64,000 bases of DNA, from positions 2,299,949-2,363,948 of the forward strand of contig JASNYI010000001.1 in NCBI GenBank assembly GCA_048500275.1. Reading direction: 5' to 3'. The position numbers and the translations under genes are program-made. Position 1 is the first letter of the stretch. Every line of letters begins with the position of its first letter. The stretch is from UBA5066 sp048500275 (GTDB lineage Bacteria > Acidobacteriota > Thermoanaerobaculia > UBA5066). Under the pieces are notes generated by a model. That model saw only the letters and a program-made list of their open reading frames with translations. It was not told where the DNA came from and did no database searches. Positions 17,860 through 26,237 of this stretch are shown here, in pieces.

Positions 17860-19676
17860 GGCCGCTCCCGCAGACCCGGCCCGGCTCGTGGAGACGCGCC
17901 CGGCTCCCCCTCGCGGCGGCCGCCCTCCCGTCGGCTCTCCTCCTCGCCGCGCCCCCGCCGCAGGCCGTTCCGCCGGCCCCGGCCGTGCTGGCCGACTCGC
18001 TCCGGACCCGCACCGTCGCCTCCTCCCCGCTCGGCGTCGTCGTCACCTCGACGCCCGAGGCCTCGTGGGCGGGGGTGAGGATGCTCGAGGCCGGCGGGAA
18101 CGCCGTGGACGCCGCCGTCGCCGCGGCCTTCGCGCTGACGGCTTCGGACCCCGGGGGCTCCGGCCTCGGGGGGCAGACGTGGATGCTCGTTCGCCTCGCC
18201 TCGGGCGAGGAGCGCGCCCTCCTCTGCCCGTCGCGGGCCCCGATGAGGCTCGACCCCCACGAGGTGAGGGCGGCGCGCCTCGGGTCGAACCTCCACGGTC
18301 CGAAGGCCGCCGCCGTCCCGACGACCGTCGCGACGCTCGCCCACGCCCTGCGGCGCTACGGGACGAAGAGCTTCGCCGACGTCCTCGCGCCCTCGATCGA
18401 GGCCGCAGAGGGGGGATACCGGATCCAGTCGGCCGAGCACTCCTTCCTCGGCGACTACAAGGGAAGGCTCTTCGATTCCGGGGTCCTCTACCCGGTCTAC
18501 CTCACCGGGCCGATCGGCGAGTCGGGGTTCCCCGACCCGGCGCCGGTCGGGACGTGCGTCAGGATCCCGGGCCTCGCCGGGACCCTCCGACGCCTCGCCG
18601 AGGCCGGGCCGGAAGACTTCTACGCCGGCGAGATCGCCGCGAAGCTGGTCGAAGAGCTGCGGGCCGAAGGGGGCTTCTTCGTCAGGGAGGACCTCGCCCG
18701 CGTGCCGGCGAGCGTCCTCGACGTCGCGCCGGTCCGCGGCTCGTACCGAGGGCTCACGGCGCTCTCCATCCCGGCGCCGGCGGGAGGCAGCACGTTCGTC
18801 ATGGCCCTCCAGATCCTCGACGCCCTGCCCGCCTCCGCCCTCGCGAGGCCGGGCCTGCCGCGCGGGCACGCCATCGTCGAGGCCCTGCGCCTCGCCCGCG
18901 CGGAGTCGGCGGCCCGGAGCCTCGCCACCGAGGTCACCGAGGGGCCCTTCGTCTCCGAGTGGCTCACGCCCCGGTGGGCGGCCGCGCAGGCCGCGCGGAT
19001 CCGGCCGGGCCGGGCGATTCCCGAGGAGGAGCTCCGGCCGGGCGGCCGCAGGCTGCCTCCCGCCCGCGGCACGTCGCACGTCTCGGTCGTGGACGCCGCC
19101 GGCAACGCCGTCTCCCTCACGCAGAGCCTCGGGCGCTACTTCGGCGCCGCGTGGGCCGCTCCGAGCCTCGGCTTTCCGCTGAACGCGTTCGTCGAGCCGC
19201 TCGACTCGGCGGACAAGGCGTCCCCCGCCTGGCTCGGCCCGGGCGCGGCCCAGCCGGTTCCCGTCGCGCCGATCGTCCTCGTGGAGGGCGGTCGGACCGT
19301 CCTCGTGGCGGGAACCGGCGGCAGCAGCCGGATCCCGTCCATCCTCCTGAGCTTCCTCGCCGGGATCGTCGACGCGGGCGAGGGCCCGGCCGAGGCGTGC
19401 GCGAGGCCGAGGCTCCTCTGGGAGGACGACAGCGCGGGGCCGCGCGTGATGCTCGAGATCGCGCCGCCGTTCACGGCCGACGACGCCGAGGCCCTCCGGG
19501 AGATGGGCTACGGCAACGTCTTCACCCTGACCGAGCCGGGCCGCAACAGCGCGTCCTTCGGGGGCGTCCACGCGATCGTCCGGGACCCGGCGGCCGCGTC
19601 GTGGGTCGGCCTCGCCGACGGCCGGCGGCCCGCCACGGTGGCGGTCCCGTCCCGGATCGTCCCCCCGCCGGGCTGA
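17856..19676 (+). CDS. Gamma-glutamyltransferase family protein, copy 2
   Basis: Paralogue of the preceding gene, 606 residues with an N-terminal signal segment (RLPLAAAALPSALLLAAPPPQA). GGNAVDAAVAAAFALTASDPGGSGLGGQTW and TSHVSVVDAAGNAVSLTQSLG mark the family; T406 is the predicted nucleophile. The GTG at 17856 lies within the upstream stop (GTGA), so the two are translationally coupled and may be co-secreted. Two adjacent diverged copies suggest different substrates, which cannot be told from sequence. Confidence 0.9.
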   Translation: MRPLPQTRPGSWRRARLPLAAAALPSALLLAAPPPQAVPPAPAVLADSLRTRTVASSPLGVVVTSTPEASWAGVRMLEAGGNAVDAAVAAAFALTASDPGGSGLGGQTWMLVRLASGEERALLCPSRAPMRLDPHEVRAARLGSNLHGPKAAAVPTTVATLAHALRRYGTKSFADVLAPSIEAAEGGYRIQSAEHSFLGDYKGRLFDSGVLYPVYLTGPIGESGFPDPAPVGTCVRIPGLAGTLRRLAEAGPEDFYAGEIAAKLVEELRAEGGFFVREDLARVPASVLDVAPVRGSYRGLTALSIPAPAGGSTFVMALQILDALPASALARPGLPRGHAIVEALRLARAESAARSLATEVTEGPFVSEWLTPRWAAAQAARIRPGRAIPEEELRPGGRRLPPARGTSHVSVVDAAGNAVSLTQSLGRYFGAAWAAPSLGFPLNAFVEPLDSADKASPAWLGPGAAQPVPVAPIVLVEGGRTVLVAGTGGSSRIPSILLSFLAGIVDAGEGPAEACARPRLLWEDDSAGPRVMLEIAPPFTADDAEALREMGYGNVFTLTEPGRNSASFGGVHAIVRDPAAASWVGLADGRRPATVAVPSRIVPPPG

Positions 19677-19683
19677 CGCCCCC

Positions 19684-20589
19684 TCAGCGCGAGAGCTCCT
19701 CGTAGAGCGTCAGCAGCGCCTGCGTCCCCTCCTCGCCGCGCCCCTTCGCCTCGAGCGCCGAGAGGAGCTGGTGAACGAGCGCAGCGGCCGGGAGCGGGAC
19801 GCCGCAGGCGCGCGCCGTCTTCAGGACGATGGCGAGGTCCTTCTGCTGGTGCTTGATCGCGAACGCGGGCGCGAAGTCGCGGTCGAGCATCTTCCGGCCC
19901 AGCACCTCGAGCGCCCACGAGTTCGCGGCGCCACCGGTGAGTGCGGCGTGGATCGCCTCCATCGGCAGCCCCGCGGCCCTCGCGAACGCCATCCCCTCCG
20001 AGACGGCCGCGAGCGTCCCCGCGACGATCACCTGGTTCGTCGCCTTCCCGAGCTGCCCCGCGCCGGAAGGGCCGAGGTGCGTGATGCGCCGCCCCATCGC
20101 CTCGAGGACGGGCCGCGCCTTCCCGAGCGCCTCCGCCTCGCCGCCCACGAAGAACGAGAGCGTTCCCTCGCTGGCCCCCTTCTGACCGCCCGAGACCGGC
20201 GCGTCGAGGAACGCGACCCCCTTCTCCGCGAGCTTCGCCGCGACGCGCCGCGCCACGTCGGGGCCGACCGTCGAGCAGTCGACGACCACCGTGCCGGGAC
20301 GCGCCCCCTCGATCGTCCCGTGGCGGCCGAGGTGCACCTCCTCCACGTCGGGACCGTCGGAGACGCACGACACGACGACGTCCGACTCGGCGGCGACGCG
20401 CGCGGGGCTCGGCAGCGCCGCGACGGGCGCGGGGCCGCCGGAGAGGTCGCTCGCGAGGCGCACCGCCTTCTCCATCGTCCGGTTCGTCAGGGAGAGGGGG
20501 AAGCCCTTCGCGGCGAGGTTGCGGGCCATGCCGAGGCCCATCGTGCCGAGGCCGGCGAAGCCGGCGCGCAGAGATGCGTTCGCGTTCAT
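19684..20589 (-). CDS. NAD(P)-dependent beta-hydroxyacid dehydrogenase (HIBADH family)
   Basis: Protein of 301 residues. The Rossmann dinucleotide motif is GLGTMGLGMARNLAAKG near 13-29; the substrate-binding signature DAPVSGGQKGASEGTLSFFVGG is near 122-143 and the catalytic lysine lies in GQLGKATNQ. This fits 3-hydroxyisobutyrate, tartronate-semialdehyde or succinic-semialdehyde reductase-like enzymes; the exact substrate is unclear. The ATG at 20589-20587 starts just before the Rossmann strand and is divergent from the next gene. Confidence 0.88.
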   Translation of the reverse strand: MNANASLRAGFAGLGTMGLGMARNLAAKGFPLSLTNRTMEKAVRLASDLSGGPAPVAALPSPARVAAESDVVVSCVSDGPDVEEVHLGRHGTIEGARPGTVVVDCSTVGPDVARRVAAKLAEKGVAFLDAPVSGGQKGASEGTLSFFVGGEAEALGKARPVLEAMGRRITHLGPSGAGQLGKATNQVIVAGTLAAVSEGMAFARAAGLPMEAIHAALTGGAANSWALEVLGRKMLDRDFAPAFAIKHQQKDLAIVLKTARACGVPLPAAALVHQLLSALEAKGRGEEGTQALLTLYEELSR

Positions 20590-20643
20590 CCGCCGAGTGT
20601 CGACGCCCTGTCGGAAGGCGTCAACGTTCGCTACCATTCCGCC

Positions 20644-21234
20644 ATGATGCGGACGGGGGAGCGGACGATCCTGCCAGCGCTCGCCGTCGTCGCGTTCGTC
20701 GCCGCGGCGCTCTCGTTCATCCCCGTGGCACGGGCTCTCCGCTACGCCACCGTCTCCTTCTTCACCCGCCCGGCCGAGTGGCACCTCGGCCTCCTCCTCG
20801 CCCTGCCGGTCGTCCTCCTCCACGAGGCGCTCGTGAGGGGGCGACTCTACGGCGCCCTGCGCGCCCGCGTGCGGCCCGGATTCGGCGCCCCGATCGCGGC
20901 CTTCGCCGGCCTCCTCCTCCCGGTCGCCGCGCGGCTCTGGCTCTTCCCGTTCCCCGCGGTCCCGTTCCCCCTCGTCCTCGCCCAGGCCGTCGTCGTCGAG
21001 CTGCCTCTCTCGCTCGCCCTCTGCATCCTCGCGCTCGGCACGGGGCGCTGGCAGCCCGGGGCCGCCGCCCTCTTCCTCCTCTGGACCGCGCGCGTCGTCG
21101 TCGTCCCGTTCTTCCGCGGGAGCCCCGTGCCGACCCTCGAGATCTTCGCGGCGTTCCTCGCCGTGGGGGTCGTCCTGCTCGTTCTCCACCGGCCGCTCGC
21201 GCCCCACCGGGAGGCGCTGGAGGGACTGTCGTGA
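20644..21234 (+). CDS. Integral membrane protein, weakly CPBP-like
   Basis: Protein of 196 residues with about six hydrophobic helices. LLHEALVRGRLYGAL near 57-71 resembles the first motif (E-E-x-x-x-R) of CPBP-type intramembrane proteases, but only one glutamate is present and later histidine motifs are not obvious, so this is a hint only. The ATG at 20644 is used. The 3' end overlaps the GTG of the SprT-like gene by four bases. Confidence 0.6.
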   Translation: MMRTGERTILPALAVVAFVAAALSFIPVARALRYATVSFFTRPAEWHLGLLLALPVVLLHEALVRGRLYGALRARVRPGFGAPIAAFAGLLLPVAARLWLFPFPAVPFPLVLAQAVVVELPLSLALCILALGTGRWQPGAAALFLLWTARVVVVPFFRGSPVPTLEIFAAFLAVGVVLLVLHRPLAPHREALEGLS

Positions 21235-21785
21235 AGATCGAATCCCTCGTCCAGCTCGACCTCTTCTCCGACCCGCCGCCCACGCGGGCCGAGCTCTCCG
21301 CGGACCAGGCCGCCCTCCAGGCCCTCTACGACGCCCTCGCCGAGGCGTACCGCCTCCCGCCCGCGCGCGTCGAGCTCTCGGGGCGTCGCGCCACCGGCGG
21401 CGTCATCCAGTACGGGCCGCCGCACGTCATCCGCATCTCCGCGCACATGACGGCGGCCGACCGACGGCAGACCCTCCTCCACGAGACGGCCCACGCCATC
21501 TGCCACGACCGCTGGGGCGTCGACGAGGGGCACTCGTCCCGCTTCTGGGAGGTCGCCCGCGAGCTGGGCGTCACCCGCAAGAGCGCCCCCGAGACCGACC
21601 GCCTCGCCACCATCCGCGCCCGAAACGCCCGCTACACCTACCGCTGCGTCGGCTGCGCGGGCGAGTGGACCCGCCGAAGCCCCTTCGGCCGTGCGCGCCT
21701 CTGCGCCTCGTGCGAAGGGAAGGGGAGACCCTCGCGCCTCATCCTCGTGAGGCGCCCGAAGCGGCAGGGACGCCGAAAGGGCTGA
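21231..21785 (+). CDS. SprT-like zinc metalloprotease
   Basis: Protein of 184 residues. The HETAH at about residues 84-88 is the HExxH zinc site of the SprT/Spartan family, and H in DEGHSSRFWE is the third ligand. A C4 zinc ribbon follows (YRCVGCAGEW and LCASCEGKG) as in bacterial SprT proteins. Bacterial SprT roles are poorly known; the eukaryotic relative degrades DNA-protein crosslinks. The GTG start overlaps the preceding stop. This is the last chromosomal-type gene before the cassette array. Confidence 0.85.
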   Translation: MKIESLVQLDLFSDPPPTRAELSADQAALQALYDALAEAYRLPPARVELSGRRATGGVIQYGPPHVIRISAHMTAADRRQTLLHETAHAICHDRWGVDEGHSSRFWEVARELGVTRKSAPETDRLATIRARNARYTYRCVGCAGEWTRRSPFGRARLCASCEGKGRPSRLILVRRPKRQGRRKG

Positions 21786-22160
21786 AGGTCCCCTGTTTTT
21801 CTTCACCGCCCCTGTGGTGATTTCGCCCCTCTCGCGCAGCCTTGTCATCGGAAGACCGGCAACGGCCGGCGCCCGACCCCGGAGACCCGTCGCCCCCGGA
21901 AACGAGATGACCCGCCCCGGACCGTCCGCCGTTCCCGTCGGTGGCTGCCACCGAAGGGCGCGGAGTGTCGCCGGAACCCGCCGAAAAGCCACGCAAGTCG
22001 TTCCGTCTTCGTAGCGCGAACCTGGCCGCCGCCCCGAGCCGCCGACGAGAGGATCCCGGAAACCACCGCAGGGCCGGCGAGGATGTCGCTGCTTCGAGAG
22101 CCGTCGTCCGGAGCGCCTCCGGGCGGGCCGTCCGAACCGGCGCAGCCCCCCGTTTATCGG
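21786..22160. other. Non-coding spacer between core genes and cassette array
   Basis: About 375 bases in which I find no supported gene on either strand. In particular there is no stretch resembling the tyrosine-recombinase boxes of an integron integrase, which would normally lie here, divergent from the array. Short open frames on both strands lack conserved motifs and are rich in Arg/Gly as expected for random high-GC sequence. Confidence 0.6.
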
Positions 22161-22266
22161 ATTAGATGGCTCCCGCAGCGGTCCTATTCGATACCATCTC
22201 CAGATTAGATGGCTCCCACCGCCGTCTTTTCCCCCGCACCCACCGCCGTCTAATAAAGGGTTATGC
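22161..22266 (+). other. attI-like site at the start of the cassette array
   Basis: The first cassette begins at core GTTATGC (22260-22266), which has no attC half upstream. Instead there is CTAATAAAGG immediately before it, giving the spacing CTAA-6-GTTA that attI1 also shows (CTAA-AACAAA-GTTA). Further upstream are two pairs of direct repeats: ATTAGATGGCTCCC at 22161-22174 and 22204-22217, and CCCACCGCCGTCT at about 22215-22227 and 22239-22251. Direct repeats beside the core are integrase-binding sites in known attI. The identification is inferred, as no integrase gene is visible. Confidence 0.6.
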
Positions 22267-22757
22267 GGCTCTCGGCTCCTCCGTTCGTGCCATTTCATTT
22301 CAGGAGCTTCGGGTCCCGTGCCGCGCGGTCGCACCATCCGGCGTGCAGGCCGGGTGGACCGCCGCCCCCTGCGGCACCTCCAAGGCGCTCGAGGCCTTCT
22401 CGTTCTTCCGCATCTCGTCCTCTTCCCGACTAACCAGCGCATCTACAGGGTCCACGCAGGCGCCTCTCCGGCGAGAGCGCTCACGGCCTCCGGTGGTCTT
22501 CCGTTCTTGCTTGTCCTCGGTAGCGTCATCGCGCCTCTCACCGTCCAACGGCGCTCAACCCGCAGGGGGGCACCCCGGCCGTCTCGTTCTGCTATGCCGG
22601 GGGCCTGCGCCTCGCGTCTTCCGCTCGGCCTCGTGCTTCCGATAAGTTCCGGCGCCACGGCCAGGGTTCGGCGGCCCACCCTCACCACCAGACCTTCCTC
22701 CGCACATCTCCGTTCGCAGTTCACCCTGCCAACCGCGCCCTCGGACCGGAGCCGGCC
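22261..22757 (+). repeat. Cassette 1: gene-less cassette, family A copy 1
   Basis: A cassette of about 500 bases that recurs at 37256 and 43796 with high similarity. It starts after GTTATGC and ends at GCATAAC, so the two ends of the same cassette match. Open frames on both strands are not conserved among the copies because small indels shift them; for example TCCCGACTAACC here is TCCCGACTTAACC in copy 2. I conclude that it has no protein gene, or that any gene is very short. Function unknown. Confidence 0.65.
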
Positions 22758-22823
22758 GCATAACCCGGCTTGCAGCGGACTTCGCTTCGCTGCGCTCGCT
22801 CGCCGCTGAAGCCCCGGTTAGGC
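22758..22823 (+). repeat. attC site 1
   Basis: R'' GCATAAC to R' GTTAGGC; arm pair CTTGCAGCGG/CCGCTGAAG (T:A variant) with one extrahelical G; apex of CAGCGGACTTCG type. Confidence 0.93.
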
Positions 22824-22885
22824 AGCCCTGGCGGCCGCAGCGCTCCATCTCAAACGGTCGAGACAGTACACTCACGCGCAGTCAC

Positions 22886-23425
22886 ATGATTCCTGACATC
22901 ACCTACAGCGTGTCTGCGGCTGATCTCCAGGCCCTCGTGGAGCACGAGCAGGCGACCACCTATCGTTCGGCAGCGCTAAGACGACGGCTTCTTGGTTCGC
23001 TCTACGTCGGAGCCGCGCTCTACGCTATGACCTTCTTCATGACCCATCACCACATCGCATCTGCCTGCGTTGCCATTCCGGTCACGCTCCTATACCTCTA
23101 CGCCATTCCTGGCGTCGAGCGAGATCAGCAGGCCAAGGCGCTCAAGAAGCTATTCACCACGGGCAGCGATACGGCCCTCGGGCCACAGAAGCTCTCCTTC
23201 AGCGATGACGCGCTGATCGCAAGCAACGCCTCCTCAGAGTCACGCCTCTCATGGTCGGCCTTTCAGCGCCTTGCGGTAACGAACACCCATGTATTTCTGG
23301 TCCTTGGCCCGGTCAAGGCGTTAACGATCCCCCTCGCACAGGTGCCAGCGGAGCAACACGCAGAACTCCTCGCCTTCCTCCGCACGCGAATCATTCAACA
23401 CCCACCGGGATCAGGGGCTGCCTAA
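22886..23425 (+). CDS. Cassette 2: YcxB-like membrane protein
   Basis: Protein of 179 residues with two adjacent transmembrane helices (about 37-75: LGSLYVGAALYAMTFFM and ACVAIPVTLLYLYAIPG) followed by a soluble C-terminal domain with LSFSDDALIASNASSESRLSWSAFQRLAVTNTHVFLVLG, the pattern of the YcxB-like C-terminal domain. Function of that family is unknown. The ATG is 62 bases after the cassette boundary and the stop TAA is the one inside the attC R'' box (23423-23425). Confidence 0.75.
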   Translation: MIPDITYSVSAADLQALVEHEQATTYRSAALRRRLLGSLYVGAALYAMTFFMTHHHIASACVAIPVTLLYLYAIPGVERDQQAKALKKLFTTGSDTALGPQKLSFSDDALIASNASSESRLSWSAFQRLAVTNTHVFLVLGPVKALTIPLAQVPAEQHAELLAFLRTRIIQHPPGSGAA

Positions 23426-23487
23426 CCCCGGCGTGCAGTGGACTCGCTCCGCTGCGCTGCGCTCGCCACTGACGCCAGACGTTAGGC
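23420..23487 (+). repeat. attC site 2
   Basis: R'' GCCTAAC, R' GTTAGGC; GCGTGCAGTGG/CCACTGACGC arms, 68-base form with enlarged apex. Supplies the stop of the cassette 2 gene. Confidence 0.95.
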
Positions 23488-23960
23488 GCGGCTGCGCGGC
23501 GCAGTTCCCGGCTCTGACAGTCCATTGCCTCCAGCAGGCATCCTCGCGAACCGGCACATCCCCGCCTCATCGTCGACGGCTCACAGCGCTACCCGCTCCC
23601 ATCCCGCGCGCCCTTCGTCGTCCCTCAAGCCCTTGCATCGCTCTCGCGTCTTCCGCAGACACATCGACGCGCATCCAACGCCGTCAACGGCTCGCCCACT
23701 TTGGCTCGCCGCACCCCCGCGCCGTCGCGGCCAGGCCAGCCGGTTCTCGTCGTCCCGTCGGGTCCCCTCGCCTCAGGCACAACTCACGCATGCGCACGAC
23801 GTCGGAACACACCGAGAGACTCGCAATGCCCAGCTTCACACCACGGGCGGCCTCCGGCTCAGCACCGGCGTGTCGGCGCACCTGCGAAGCCGCCTGGGGC
23901 CCTCCCTCGTGCTTCGGTGCCCCTGGGCCTCCTCAACCCGCCCCGCTTCCATTCGGCCAC
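23482..23960 (+). repeat. Cassette 3: no convincing gene, family D copy 1
   Basis: About 480 bases related to cassette 37 (49037-49521). Both start CGGCTGCGCGGCGCAGT after one or two bases and end CCATTCGGCC before the attC; the interior is alignable but diverged. Two open frames run the whole length but their starts and frames are not shared between the copies. A partly shared frame (PPRRR, SPQAQL) leaves a small chance of a real protein. Confidence 0.5.
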
Positions 23961-24018
23961 GCCTAACCCCGGCGTGCAGTGGACTCGCTGCGCTCGCCAC
24001 TGACGCCAGACGTTAGGC
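23961..24018 (+). repeat. attC site 3
   Basis: 58-base form, GCCTAAC to GTTAGGC, GCGTGCAGTGG/CCACTGACGC arms with one extra G, apex ACTCGCTGCGCTCG. Confidence 0.95.
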
Positions 24019-24064
24019 GCCGTAGCATCAGCTTCGCGGGTTCCTCCATCGCAGGAGAAGGCTC

Positions 24065-24430
24065 ATGACATCGAACGACCGCGAGGGCCAGGTACGTTGG
24101 GTGACAAAGACGGCCTTCGTCATGCCGGTGCTCCCCGACAACCTCGGTATCGACCCGCTGCTCTCCGGTCTTCTGCACTGCATGTCCTTTCTTGAGCTTT
24201 CGGGAGACGAAGACCGCGATCCCGACTGGGCGGTGGAAGCCATGGAGCACGTGGCCCTCTACCTTCAGCGGGTAACCGCAGGCGACCACGCACGCATCGC
24301 GGAGCAGCTCACACGAATCGTGCAGTGGTCAGAGGCACGCGGCGAGCCCGAGGCTTTCACGTCCTTCGTCCGCGACTTCCTGGCAAACGCCGGAGTCGGC
24401 GTCGATCACGGCAACGAAGGCCCCGAATGA
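24065..24430 (+). CDS. Cassette 4: hypothetical protein
   Basis: Protein of 121 residues, acidic, mostly helical in appearance (WAVEAMEHVALYLQRV, ARIAEQLTRIVQWSEAR, AFTSFVRDFLANAGV). A good AGGAG stands at 24050-24056 before the ATG. I do not recognise the family. No signal peptide or membrane segment is seen. Confidence 0.7.
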   Translation: MTSNDREGQVRWVTKTAFVMPVLPDNLGIDPLLSGLLHCMSFLELSGDEDRDPDWAVEAMEHVALYLQRVTAGDHARIAEQLTRIVQWSEARGEPEAFTSFVRDFLANAGVGVDHGNEGPE

Positions 24431-24487
24431 CGGCCAGAACGCAAGGTCCACCGACGCTCCCCCAACCGCGTCATTCCCACGCGCGGC

Positions 24488-24555
24488 GCCTAACCCCGGC
24501 GTGCAGTGGACTCGCTCCGCTGCGCTGCGCTCGCCACTGACGCCAGACGTTAGGT
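24488..24555 (+). repeat. attC site 4
   Basis: 68-base form, GCCTAAC to GTTAGGT, CAGTGG/CCACTG arms with extra G. Confidence 0.95.
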
Positions 24556-24631
24556 GGGCGCGTCGCGCGCCCCCGTGTACTCCCGCCCCGCGCACGGCCT
24601 TGCCAGAGCGGTGCCGTATCAGGAAGCGATC

Positions 24632-25063
24632 ATGGAAATCGACGCCCTTCGGTTCCCCGATGTATGGATCCTCGCCGCAGAGGCGCAAGCCATCGACGAG
24701 GCCTTTCGACTCGCGGGCCATGAATGGCGCCCACCTAACGGCTTCACCGGTGCCCGGGTTCATGACCTGCTCGAGGCATGGGTTCATCTTGTCGCCGGCT
24801 ACTCGATCAACGCCGAGGACTATCGACACGATCTCGGTGTTCGAGACGCGCTCCAGTTCGTTCTCGAGCATCTGGGTCCAGAGTCACGGCTCCGGCTTGA
24901 GCGCGCACTGGCGACAATCGATGCGGCGTTTCGCGAACGCATGAAGCCCTTGCCCGCCATGCGCCGCTTCTCCCACCTCCCCCTTTCAGAGGGCCCGTTC
25001 TTCTGGCACACCCACTCGATCAACGCCGAAGACTTGGCATCCGAATGTGGCTCGCCCACCTAA
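24632..25063 (+). CDS. Cassette 5: hypothetical protein
   Basis: Protein of 143 residues. The ATG at 24632 follows AGGAAGCG; upstream in-frame codons are mostly cassette leader. It has a central helical region (ALQFVLEHLGPESRLRLERALATIDAAFRERM) and a repeated phrase, YSINAEDYR near 58 and HSINAEDLA near the C-terminus. The stop TAA belongs to attC 5. Family not recognised. Confidence 0.7.
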   Translation: MEIDALRFPDVWILAAEAQAIDEAFRLAGHEWRPPNGFTGARVHDLLEAWVHLVAGYSINAEDYRHDLGVRDALQFVLEHLGPESRLRLERALATIDAAFRERMKPLPAMRRFSHLPLSEGPFFWHTHSINAEDLASECGSPT

Positions 25064-25114
25064 CCCGGCTTGCAGCGGACTTCGCTTCGCTCGCCGCTGA
25101 AGCCACGGTTAGGC
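25058..25114 (+). repeat. attC site 5
   Basis: ACCTAAC to GTTAGGC; T:A arm variant, CAGCGGACTTCG apex. The R'' ACCTAAC complements the GTTAGGT at the start of the same cassette. Confidence 0.93.
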
Positions 25115-25148
25115 CGCACTGGTCCGCCCATCTCGCGGTCAACGCATC

Positions 25149-25607
25149 ATGACGTGGTCCCGCCTCGATACGGTCTCCTCAGCCCTGTCGGAGCAGATTC
25201 GGAACGCATCTCCAACCGAGCAGCGCCGCATCGCCATCGCTGTCGCTCGTCACGCCCTTCTCGCCATCGCCTTCCGTCATCCCCTCGTCGACGAGGTTCT
25301 GGCTGGCGCCCAGGCTGCCGCGGATGGCCGCAGCGCCGTCCTTCCGTCACTCGACGCACTCGTCGAAACCCTCGATGAGGCGTACTTCACACTCGCCGAG
25401 CAAGAGGCTTCGCTGCCGGTGTCTCCTGGCGCAGTTCTCGAGGCCTTCTCTCGTGCTCGGGCCGTCTCCGCTCTGGCCGTCGCCATCGGGCCCTCTTCGC
25501 TCGAGGCTGCTCTCGAGAGCGCATACGAGGCCCACGCAGCCACCGAAGACCTCACTGGCATCACCGCCATCATTCGCAGCCACGGTCGCACTGACGGTGC
25601 GGCCTAA
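25149..25607 (+). CDS. Cassette 6: hypothetical helical protein
   Basis: Protein of 152 residues, Ala-rich and probably all-helical (IAVARHALLAIAF, LVDEVLAGAQAAAD, LDALVETLDEAYFTLAEQEA, ALAVAIGPSSLEAALESAYEAHA). No Shine-Dalgarno sequence is evident before the ATG. The stop TAA lies in attC 6. I do not recognise a family; an immunity-like small protein is possible but unsupported. Confidence 0.68.
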   Translation: MTWSRLDTVSSALSEQIRNASPTEQRRIAIAVARHALLAIAFRHPLVDEVLAGAQAAADGRSAVLPSLDALVETLDEAYFTLAEQEASLPVSPGAVLEAFSRARAVSALAVAIGPSSLEAALESAYEAHAATEDLTGITAIIRSHGRTDGAA

Positions 25608-25669
25608 CCCCGGCGTGCAGTGGACTCGCTCCGCTACGCTGCGCTCGCCACTGACGCCAGACGTTAGGC
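25602..25669 (+). repeat. attC site 6
   Basis: 68-base form, GCCTAAC to GTTAGGC, CAGTGG/CCACTG arms; one substitution in the apex (CCGCTACGCTGCG). Confidence 0.95.
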
Positions 25670-25742
25670 CCCGGGCCGTCGCAGCATCGGCGTCACCACA
25701 ACGCCAATCAAGCCTCGTAGGCCATCGCTGCTTCTACGACCA

Positions 25743-26078
25743 GTGAGTCAGAACCCAAGCGAACCCGTTCCCCCTCGCCTACACCTCGTCCGCAGGGCGT
25801 TCTGGATCGTCATCCCCTTCTGGCTCTTCGCGGCAGCCGGTCTTCCGGTCTACCTCAGGCCCCACGACGGCAATCTCGGCTTCTTCCTCCTGTACTGCCT
25901 TGTCCTGCTTCCGGGCGTCTTCCTCAGTGCCTGTACCGTGGGGCTCTTCACCTCCTCGCCGCCCTGGCCGGTCGCGCTAGTCGTCATCAGTCTCGGCCAG
26001 TTCGTCGGGGTGTGGTCCGTTCTTCAAGCGGTCACATACCGTCGCGCAACGCGCAACCGCGCACCGGATCGCCACTGA
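25743..26078 (+). CDS. Cassette 7: small membrane protein
   Basis: Protein of 111 residues with three hydrophobic segments (AFWIVIPFWLFAAAGLPVYL, LGFFLLYCLVLLPGVFLSACTVGLF, WPVALVVISLGQFVGVW), so probably a three-helix inner-membrane protein with a basic C-terminal tail. The start is GTG at 25743. Family and function unknown. Confidence 0.65.
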   Translation: MSQNPSEPVPPRLHLVRRAFWIVIPFWLFAAAGLPVYLRPHDGNLGFFLLYCLVLLPGVFLSACTVGLFTSSPPWPVALVVISLGQFVGVWSVLQAVTYRRATRNRAPDRH

Positions 26079-26115
26079 CCCGTGGAACACCACGGCCCGG
26101 ATCATCCGCACCGGG

Positions 26116-26183
26116 GCCTAACCCCGGCGTGCAGTGGACTCGCTCCGCTGCGCTGCGCTCGCCACTGACGCCAGACGTTAGAC
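26116..26183 (+). repeat. attC site 7
   Basis: 68-base form, GCCTAAC to GTTAGAC, CAGTGG/CCACTG arms. Confidence 0.95.
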
Positions 26184-26237
26184 GCCTCATTGAAACACCG
26201 TGCTATCTTCAACGTGGTCCTTGCGTCGGAGGCTATC

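Noticed and set aside
21739..22066. Short - strand frames between sprT and the array as a remnant integron integrase
   Set aside because: They lack the tyrosine-recombinase boxes (R, HxxR, Y) and are Gly/Arg-rich; nothing supports an intI remnant.
22318..22809. 163-residue frame across family A cassette, partly similar in the three copies
   Set aside because: Indels shift the frame between copies and it runs through the attC; the similarity follows from DNA identity, not from coding selection.
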